This document shows, one piece after another, positions 58,432 to 64,000 of a DNA stretch of 64,000 nucleotides. The position numbers were made by a program, and so were the translations under genes. Each line of letters begins with the position of its first letter. The first letter of the stretch is position 1. Source of the stretch: Oscillospiraceae bacterium. GTDB lineage: Bacteria > Bacillota > Clostridia > Oscillospirales > Oscillospiraceae. The notes below the pieces were generated by a model. That model made no database searches and had not been told where the DNA came from. It saw only the letters and a program-made list of their open reading frames with translations. Location of the stretch: the NCBI GenBank assembly GCA_017455685.1, contig JAFSZH010000041.1, positions 178,657 through 242,656 of the forward strand, written 5' to 3'.

Positions 58432-59490
58432 ATGAACGCCCTTTCGCTGGATACCGTAGTCCTGTCGCCCGACAGAAAAGAACTGCTTATCCTGGACCAG
58501 ACGCTGCTGCCCAACGAGATCCGCGTGTTGCGTTTACACCGGATGGAGGACATCCGGGAGGCGATCTACGCTCTGCGGGTCCGGGGGGCTCCCGCCATCG
58601 GCGTCTGCGCCGGGTACGCCATGGCCCTGGCCGGCGCCCAGGCGGAAAGCACGGATAAGGACGGCTTTTTTGCCGAGCTCCGCTCCGCAAAAGAACTGCT
58701 CGCTTCCGCCCGTCCTACCGCGGTCAATCTGTTCTGGGCTCTGGACCGCATGGAGCGCACGGCGTTGGAAAACAGAGAAAAAAGCATCGACAGGCTCCGG
58801 GAGATCCTTTTCGCGGAGGCAGACGCCATTTATCGGGAGGATATCGCCATCAGCCGTGCCATCGGTGAGATCGGCTTTTCTCTGCTGCGTCCCGGTGACG
58901 GCATTCTGACCCACTGCAACGCCGGGACTCTGGCTACGGCCAAATACGGCACAGCTACCGCTCCCATGTATATCGCGCTGGAACGCGGTATGCGGGACTT
59001 TCGCGTATACTGTGACGAGACACGCCCGCTGCTGCAGGGCGCCCGTCTGACGGCCTACGAGCTCTCCTCCGCCGGGATAGATACCACGCTGCTGTGCGAC
59101 AACGCCGCCGCCAGTCTGATGGCCGCTGGAAAGATCAGCATCATCTTCGTTGGCTGCGACCGGGTCGCCCGGAACGGCGACGCAGCAAACAAGATCGGCA
59201 CCTCCGCCGTGGCGATCCTGGCGAAGCACTACGGCATCCCGTTTTACGTGTGCGCTCCCAGCTCCACCATCGATCTGTCGCTGTCCGGCGGCACCGAGAT
59301 CCCCATCGAGCAGCGGCCGGGGGAGGAGGTCACGGATCTGTGGTATGAAAAACCCATGGCGCCGAGAGGGATCGGCGTATATAATCCCGCCTTTGACGTG
59401 ACAGATCACGCGCTGATCACCGGGATCATCACGGAGAAGGGACTATGCACCGCGCCCTTTGAGGAAGCCTTTTCCCGGCTGGGCATCTGA
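58432..59490 (+). CDS. mtnA: S-methyl-5-thioribose-1-phosphate isomerase
   Basis: MtnA converts methylthioribose-1-phosphate to methylthioribulose-1-phosphate in methionine salvage. The 352 residues show RGAPAIGVCAGYAMAL (near 48), RPTAVNLFWALDRME (near 93), the catalytic-cysteine segment LTHCNAGTLATAKYGTA (near 160), and GCDRVARNGDAANKIGT (about 241-257) with the catalytic Asp. The C-terminus has PSSTIDLSLSGGTEIPIEQR. No other salvage genes (mtnN, mtnK, mtnBD) are in the window, so it may act in a shortened pathway; family members can also use 5-deoxyribose-1-phosphate. AAGAGGA precedes the start. Confidence 0.93.
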   Translation: MNALSLDTVVLSPDRKELLILDQTLLPNEIRVLRLHRMEDIREAIYALRVRGAPAIGVCAGYAMALAGAQAESTDKDGFFAELRSAKELLASARPTAVNLFWALDRMERTALENREKSIDRLREILFAEADAIYREDIAISRAIGEIGFSLLRPGDGILTHCNAGTLATAKYGTATAPMYIALERGMRDFRVYCDETRPLLQGARLTAYELSSAGIDTTLLCDNAAASLMAAGKISIIFVGCDRVARNGDAANKIGTSAVAILAKHYGIPFYVCAPSSTIDLSLSGGTEIPIEQRPGEEVTDLWYEKPMAPRGIGVYNPAFDVTDHALITGIITEKGLCTAPFEEAFSRLGI

Positions 59491-59501
59491 CCAGGCACAA
59501 C

Positions 59502-59542
59502 AAAAGCACCGGATTGCCATGAGAGCAATCCGGTGCTTTTTT
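59502..59542. terminator. Bidirectional terminator between mtnA and pepO
   Basis: AAAAGCACCGGATTGC and GCAATCCGGTGCTTTT are perfect inverted repeats (with a short CATGAGA loop), flanked by A and T runs; both convergent genes end next to it. Confidence 0.92.
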
Positions 59543-59553
59543 GTCCGGTGTGA

Positions 59554-61461
59554 TTACCAGATGGAGATTCGCTTGTCCGGCACGATATACATTCCGTCGT
59601 TTTCCGTCACGCCGAAGGCCTCGTACCACTCCGGGAAATTCCGGGGGCAGATGTTGGCCCGCAGCTCATGGGGGGAGTGGACGTCGTTGGCCAGCATGAG
59701 TTGGATGTATTCTTCTTTTGCTTTCATGCACCAGACCCGGGCATTGTTGATGAAATACGCCTGATAGTCCGGCTTATCGAGCGTGTGCATGATCTCCAGC
59801 GTCACGCCCATGCCTCCGTTGTCGGCGATGTTCTCGCTGACCACCAGCTCGCCGTTGACTTTTCCGCCATGGAATTCGATGCCGTCGAACTGCTCGATCA
59901 TCTCTTTTGTCAGCGCCTCGAAGGCCTTGAAATCCTCCTCGGTCCACCAGTTTTTCAGATTGCCGTGCTCGTCGAACTTGGCGCCGTTGTTGTCGAAAGC
60001 GTGAGAGATCTCATGGCCGATGACCGTTCCGATACCGCCCAGATTCTCGCTGACGCTCTGATGAAGCGAGTAGAAGGGTTTCTGCAGAATGGCGGCGGGG
60101 AAGGTGATGTCGTTGCGCATGGGATCGTAGCAGGCGTTGACCATGTGTCCGGGCATCAGCCACTCCGTGCGGTCCACCGGCTTGAAGAGCTTTTCCAGCA
60201 TATCCTTCCGACGGACGGCAGCGATCCGGTTCATGGCTTCCAGCAGGGAATCGCCCTCCTCGAATTTCAGCTTCGTCCAGATCTCCTTGACCTCGTCGGG
60301 GTAGCCCATTTTGATCACGATGGCGGAGAGCTTCCGAATGGCCTGTTCCTTGGTGGACGGGGACAGGAAGGTGTTCCTCTCGATGCGCAGCTTGTAGGTC
60401 TCTATGATCTTTTTGACGAGCTCCACCACGTCCTTTTTGGCTTCTTCGCCGAAATAGGTCCTGCCGTAGTAAACGCCTGCCGGCTCGGCGTAAGCCTGGG
60501 AAGCCATAAGATAAGCCTGCTTTTCCAGCGCAGGGTCGGCGGCGACGCCCATCAGCTGCCTGGTATACGTCCGTCCCAGGGCGAAAAGCTCCTCTGAAAG
60601 GCATGCGGTGGAACGGAGCAGCGTCCTGACGTAGGCCCAGTGGATATAGAGCAGGAAGGTCTCTTCGGAGAAGTAGCCGCTCATCTCCCGGATGGCTTTG
60701 GGATCGTATACGATCAGGGTTTCGGGCGCCTTGTCGCCGTACACGTTTTCCAGGAACTTTTTCACGTCGAAGGGAGCCGCGTATCCGGCCACCTCGTCCG
60801 TGGGCATGGGGTTATAGCACTTATAATATTCCGACCACTCCAGACGGCTCTTGACCTTTTTCGCGATCAAGGCGTCGAAGGCCAGCGTGTCGTCCAAAAA
60901 CGTTTTTTGTTCCTCTGCGGTAAGGGGTGTGTAAGCCAGTACTTTGGCGGCCATATCGGCGTAAACTGCCAGAAGCTGCTTTCCGGCCGGGTTGTCCTCA
61001 GCGTAATAGGCAGTATCCGGCAGGATGATATCCGGTCCCTGGATGCCAAAAGAATTCCTGGACGTGTCCTGCATGTCGGTATCCACGTCCATCTGCACGG
61101 GAAGCGACACGCCCCGCAGATACAGATCCACAGCGGCGGCGTTGAGCTCGTTCACGGTTTTGATGGAGCGGATCATTTCCAGCAGGGGAAGAACAGGGGA
61201 GACGCCCTCGGCGTTTCTTCTCTTCGTATCCAGAACCTTTTTATACAAGGCCACGGCATAGCGCATCTCCGGAATGTCGATGGTCTTTTCTCCCTCGGCA
61301 AAGGAACGGAAATCCGCCATCATGGTTTTCTCCACGTCCCTGTCCAGATCGGCAAATCCGCCAGTAAAGGGCTTATCCTCGGGGATGACGGCTGTTTTCA
61401 GCCATTCTCCGTTTACAGCCTGATAGAGATCGTCCTGGATCCTCACAGTCGTTTCACTCAT
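59554..61461 (-). CDS. pepO: M13 family metallopeptidase PepO
   Basis: A neprilysin-type zinc endopeptidase of 635 residues. The zinc site is VIGHEISHAFDNNGAKFDEH (from about 478; HExxH) and the third ligand Glu lies in VVSENIADNGG (about 535-545). NACYDPMRNDITFPAAILQ (about 443-461) is the substrate-binding NAxY segment, and the C-terminal RANICPRNFPEWYEAFGV is typical. There is no signal or membrane segment, so it is cytosolic like PepO of lactic acid bacteria, cleaving oligopeptides. AAAGGAG precedes ATG 61461. It lies 31 bases after the CopZ-like gene and may share its transcript. Confidence 0.94.
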   Translation of the reverse strand: MSETTVRIQDDLYQAVNGEWLKTAVIPEDKPFTGGFADLDRDVEKTMMADFRSFAEGEKTIDIPEMRYAVALYKKVLDTKRRNAEGVSPVLPLLEMIRSIKTVNELNAAAVDLYLRGVSLPVQMDVDTDMQDTSRNSFGIQGPDIILPDTAYYAEDNPAGKQLLAVYADMAAKVLAYTPLTAEEQKTFLDDTLAFDALIAKKVKSRLEWSEYYKCYNPMPTDEVAGYAAPFDVKKFLENVYGDKAPETLIVYDPKAIREMSGYFSEETFLLYIHWAYVRTLLRSTACLSEELFALGRTYTRQLMGVAADPALEKQAYLMASQAYAEPAGVYYGRTYFGEEAKKDVVELVKKIIETYKLRIERNTFLSPSTKEQAIRKLSAIVIKMGYPDEVKEIWTKLKFEEGDSLLEAMNRIAAVRRKDMLEKLFKPVDRTEWLMPGHMVNACYDPMRNDITFPAAILQKPFYSLHQSVSENLGGIGTVIGHEISHAFDNNGAKFDEHGNLKNWWTEEDFKAFEALTKEMIEQFDGIEFHGGKVNGELVVSENIADNGGMGVTLEIMHTLDKPDYQAYFINNARVWCMKAKEEYIQLMLANDVHSPHELRANICPRNFPEWYEAFGVTENDGMYIVPDKRISIW

Positions 61462-61492
61462 TCCATCTGACTCCTTTTCTTATTCGCATATT

Positions 61493-61744
61493 TCAGAACA
61501 GTCCGAGAAAGCCTTTCTTTTTGGCAGGCTCCACGGTGACGCCGCCGAATTCGTAACCGGTGGCCTCCACCACGCTTTTGAGCTTGTCCGCGTCCAACGC
61601 TGCCTCGGAAACGATCTCGGCCTGGGCCTTGGTCCGGTCGGCTTTGACGCTCTCCACCTTGAAGCTGCTGCGAATGGCGTCGTTCACGTGCGCTTCGCAC
61701 ATGGGGCACATCATGCCGTTGATTTTCACGATCTGTTTGACCAT
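61493..61744 (-). CDS. copZ: CopZ-like heavy-metal-associated (HMA) chaperone
   Basis: An 83-residue protein with a single HMA domain: KQIVKINGMMCPMCEAHVND contains the metal-binding Cys13-x-x-Cys16, followed by SVKADRTKAQAEIVSE and VVEATGYEF. GGAGG precedes ATG 61744; a longer in-frame start would add an unsupported N-terminus. Position right behind a copper-type ATPase gene suggests it ferries Cu(I) to that pump. The C-terminus adds a short tail ending KKKGFLGLF that is not part of the HMA fold. Confidence 0.88.
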   Translation of the reverse strand: MVKQIVKINGMMCPMCEAHVNDAIRSSFKVESVKADRTKAQAEIVSEAALDADKLKSVVEATGYEFGGVTVEPAKKKGFLGLF

Positions 61745-61772
61745 TTTTCTATCCTCCAAAATAATATAATAT

Positions 61773-64000
61773 TCATTCAAAAGAAACGACGGTATATCCC
61801 GCGTCCTCCACGGCCTTCTTCATGGCCTCGTCCGACGCTTCTCCGGACAGAGAGACCAGGGCGGTGCCCGATTCATGGCTGACCTCCGCGGATTTCACGC
61901 CGTCCAGCGCTTCCAGAGCGTTCCGAACACGCATCTCGCAGTGGGCGCACATCATGCCCTGAATGTGGATCGTGCGTTTCGCGCCTCCCTCAGACGCTTC
62001 CACCTCCGGCGCGGCAAAGAGCTCCGGGGGAAGCACCACCGGATTTTTGATCCTGCGGTCCCGGGCAGGGTCGTGAAGCTTAAAGAAGTTCAGCCGCAGG
62101 GCGTTGGACACCACGCAGAAGCTGGAAAGGCTCATGGCCAGCGCACCGAACATGGGGTTGAGCGTCCACCCGAACACGGGGATCCACACTCCCGCCGCCA
62201 GGGGGATGCCGATGATATTATAGATAAACGCCCAAAACAGGTTTTCGTGGATGTTGGTCAGAGTGGCCCGGCTGAGCCGGATGGCGGCGGGCACGTCGCT
62301 GAGCTTGCTGTTCATGAGCACCACGTCCGCTGCGTCGATGGCCACGTCCGTACCCGCGCCGATCGCGATGCCGATATCCGCACGGGTCAGCGCCGGGGCG
62401 TCGTTGATGCCGTCGCCCACCATGGTGACCTTGCCGTATTCCTTCAGCCGGCGGATCACGGCTTCCTTCCCGTCGGGCAGAACGCCGGCGATAACCTCGT
62501 CCACACCGGCCTGCTGGCCGATGGCCCGGGCCGTGCGGTAGTTGTCTCCGGTGAGCATCACCACACGGATGCCCATATCCTGCAGCTCCCGGATCGCCTG
62601 CGGCGCTTCCTCCTTGATGACGTCCGCCACAGCGACGATGCCCAGCAGCTTTCCCTCAAGGGCGAAAAACAGCGGCGTTTTGCCCTGCTCCGAGAGCTTC
62701 TCCGCCATGCGGCGGGTCTCGGCGGAGACCTCCGCGTGTTCGCCGATAAACGCCAGATTGCCGCCCAGAAGTTCTCTTCCGCCCAAAACGGCGGAAAGGC
62801 CGTTGCCGGGCAGAGCCGTGAAATCCTCCACAGGGGAAACCGGTAGCCCCAGCTCTTCCTGCCGCCGCAGGACTGCCTTGGCAAGCGGGTGCTCGCTTTT
62901 CTGTTCCAGCGAGGCGGCCAGTGTAAGCAACTCGGTTTCCCCGACGCCCTCCATTGGGAGCAGATCGGTCAGCCGGGGTTCGCCCCGGGTGATGGTGCCG
63001 GTCTTATCCATGACCATGATCCGGGAACGTCCCGTTTCTTCCAGTGAAACGGCGGTCTTGAAAAGGATGCCGTTTTTGGCGCCCAGTCCGTTGCCCACCA
63101 TGATGGCCACGGGCGTGGCAAGGCCAAGTGCGCAGGGGCAGCTGATGACAAGCACGGAGACCCCCCGGGCCAGGGCATAGCCGAAGCTCTGTCCCGCGAT
63201 CAGCCATACGGCGGTGGTGACGATGGCGATACCGATGACCACGGGCACGAACACGCCGGAGACCTTGTCGGCGATCTTGGCGATGGGCGCTTTGGTGGCC
63301 GCAGCCTCGCTGACCATGCGGATGATCTGGGAAAGGGTGGTGTCCTCGCCCACACGGGTGGCTTCACAGCGAAGAAATCCGGACTGGTTGATGGTAGCGG
63401 CGGAGACCAGATCGCCTTCCTTCTTGTCCACGGGAATGCTCTCGCCGGTGAGGGCGGCCTCGTTGACGGCGCTGGAACCCTCCAGCACCCGGCCGTCCAC
63501 GGGGATGCTCTCGCCGGGACGGACAAGGAACACGTCGCCCCTCTGGACCTGCTCGATGGAAACGGTGATCTCCTCGCCGTTCCGCTCCAGCACGGCGGTC
63601 TTGGGCGCCAGCCTCATAAGACCCTTCAGTGCGTCGGTGGTGCGGCCTTTGGACCGGGCCTCCAGCATTTTGCCCACGGTGATGAGTGTCAGTATCATGG
63701 CGGCGGACTCAAAATAGAAATCCATCATGTAGTTCATGACAGCTTCCATGTTGCCGTCCGCCTGTGCCCGGGTCATGGCAAAGAGCACGTACACACTCCA
63801 CACGAAGGAAGCGGCGCTGCCCATGGCCACCAGCGTGTCCATATTGGGGGAGCGGTGCCAGAGGCTTCTGAAGCCGCTGATAAAAAAGCGCTGGTTGATG
63901 ACCATGACGATCGCCGCGAGCAGCAGCTGTACCAGACCCATGGCCACGTGGTTATCATGGAACCAGGCGGGCAGGGGCCAGCCCCACATCATGTGTCCCA
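61773..64000 (-). CDS. copA: Copper-type P1B ATPase, N-terminus cut by the window edge
   Basis: At least 742 residues of a heavy-metal P-type ATPase; the frame stays open to base 64000 (GHMM...), so the N-terminus lies outside. It has the CPC metal site ([19 protein letters not shown]), the phosphorylation site [12 protein letters not shown], actuator [14 protein letters not shown] and the hinge [20 protein letters not shown]. The final membrane pair is followed by a C-terminal HMA domain ([20 protein letters not shown]), which is unusual because HMA domains are normally N-terminal; another may exist upstream. The CPC type, with a CopZ partner downstream, indicates Cu(I)/Ag(I) export. Confidence 0.93.
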   Translation of the reverse strand, partial: GHMMWGWPLPAWFHDNHVAMGLVQLLLAAIVMVINQRFFISGFRSLWHRSPNMDTLVAMGSAASFVWSVYVLFAMTRAQADGNMEAVMNYMMDFYFESAAMILTLITVGKMLEARSKGRTTDALKGLMRLAPKTAVLERNGEEITVSIEQVQRGDVFLVRPGESIPVDGRVLEGSSAVNEAALTGESIPVDKKEGDLVSAATINQSGFLRCEATRVGEDTTLSQIIRMVSEAAATKAPIAKIADKVSGVFVPVVIGIAIVTTAVWLIAGQSFGYALARGVSVLVISCPCALGLATPVAIMVGNGLGAKNGILFKTAVSLEETGRSRIMVMDKTGTITRGEPRLTDLLPMEGVGETELLTLAASLEQKSEHPLAKAVLRRQEELGLPVSPVEDFTALPGNGLSAVLGGRELLGGNLAFIGEHAEVSAETRRMAEKLSEQGKTPLFFALEGKLLGIVAVADVIKEEAPQAIRELQDMGIRVVMLTGDNYRTARAIGQQAGVDEVIAGVLPDGKEAVIRRLKEYGKVTMVGDGINDAPALTRADIGIAIGAGTDVAIDAADVVLMNSKLSDVPAAIRLSRATLTNIHENLFWAFIYNIIGIPLAAGVWIPVFGWTLNPMFGALAMSLSSFCVVSNALRLNFFKLHDPARDRRIKNPVVLPPELFAAPEVEASEGGAKRTIHIQGMMCAHCEMRVRNALEALDGVKSAEVSHESGTALVSLSGEASDEAMKKAVEDAGYTVVSFE

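Noticed and set aside
1-64000. tRNA, rRNA, CRISPR arrays, insertion sequences, prophage or integrase genes
   Set aside because: None found: no cloverleaf with T-loop GTTCGA pattern outside genes, no regular repeat-spacer series, no transposase or recombinase motifs.

Overview
The window reads as a chromosomal segment of an endospore-forming member of the Clostridia, most likely Oscillospiraceae/Ruminococcaceae. The evidence is a G+C-rich low-GC-phylum gene order, SpoIIID, a SPOCS/LysM coat-morphogenesis protein, two T-box leaders, RemA, CdaA/CdaR and a PASTA kinase with its phosphatase. The family-level placement is inference. I saw no rRNA, tRNA, CRISPR array, insertion sequence or prophage. 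Genes are packed tightly, many overlapping by 1, 4, 8 or 20 bases, and starts at TTG or GTG are common.

Region 1 (64-11277) is the classic Firmicutes block Asp23 - nusB - xseA - xseB - ispA - dxs - tlyA - nadK - argR - recN, then tyrS. A gene for an Ig-like lipoprotein sits between xseA and xseB. Region 2 (11360-18770) holds a YegP-like protein, ispD-ispF, a DUF3343 (putative Se/S carrier) plus class V aminotransferase pair, the c-di-AMP pair cdaA-cdaR without glmM, and a DUF5685 - J-domain - membrane protein trio. Region 3 (18775-30357) is the conserved yicC - remA - gmk - rpoZ - priA - def - fmt - rsmB - rlmN - stp - pknB - rsgA run. Together with region 1 it supplies isoprenoid precursors, DNA repair, translation initiation/maturation and Ser/Thr phospho-signalling.

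Region 4 (30361-33376) is sporulation-flavoured: a 53-residue membrane peptide, a SPOCS-LysM protein, yebC and spoIIID. Region 5 (33399-36525) is a tryptophan-specific T-box, then a 13-codon leader peptide containing a Trp codon, then a trpXYZ-type ABC importer. Region 6 (36541-46485) has a 28-residue membrane peptide, an O-antigen-ligase/polymerase-like protein, an Ala T-box with alaS, a HIT protein, comEC, holA, an RNase M5-like Toprim protein and nrdR. A good NrdR box lies inside the nrdR promoter spacer.

Region 7 (46482-51024) carries DUF421/DUF4363 genes on the minus strand and, divergently, nrfA (pentaheme nitrite reductase) with ccs1 and ccsA (system II cytochrome c maturation). No nrfH is present in the window. 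Region 8 (51058-64000) has a MATE exporter, an orphan 117-residue protein, a short CstA-family transporter, a 337-residue protein followed by an AAA+/VWA pair, mtnA, and on the minus strand a copper operon end: a P-type ATPase cut by the window edge with a C-terminal HMA domain, a CopZ-like chaperone and a PepO peptidase.

No wholly new defence or biosynthetic system stands out. The most interesting spots are the tryptophan T-box plus leader-peptide arrangement, the NrfH-less nrfA-ccs1-ccsA locus, the autoregulatory NrdR box, and several conserved-but-unexplained gene pairs.
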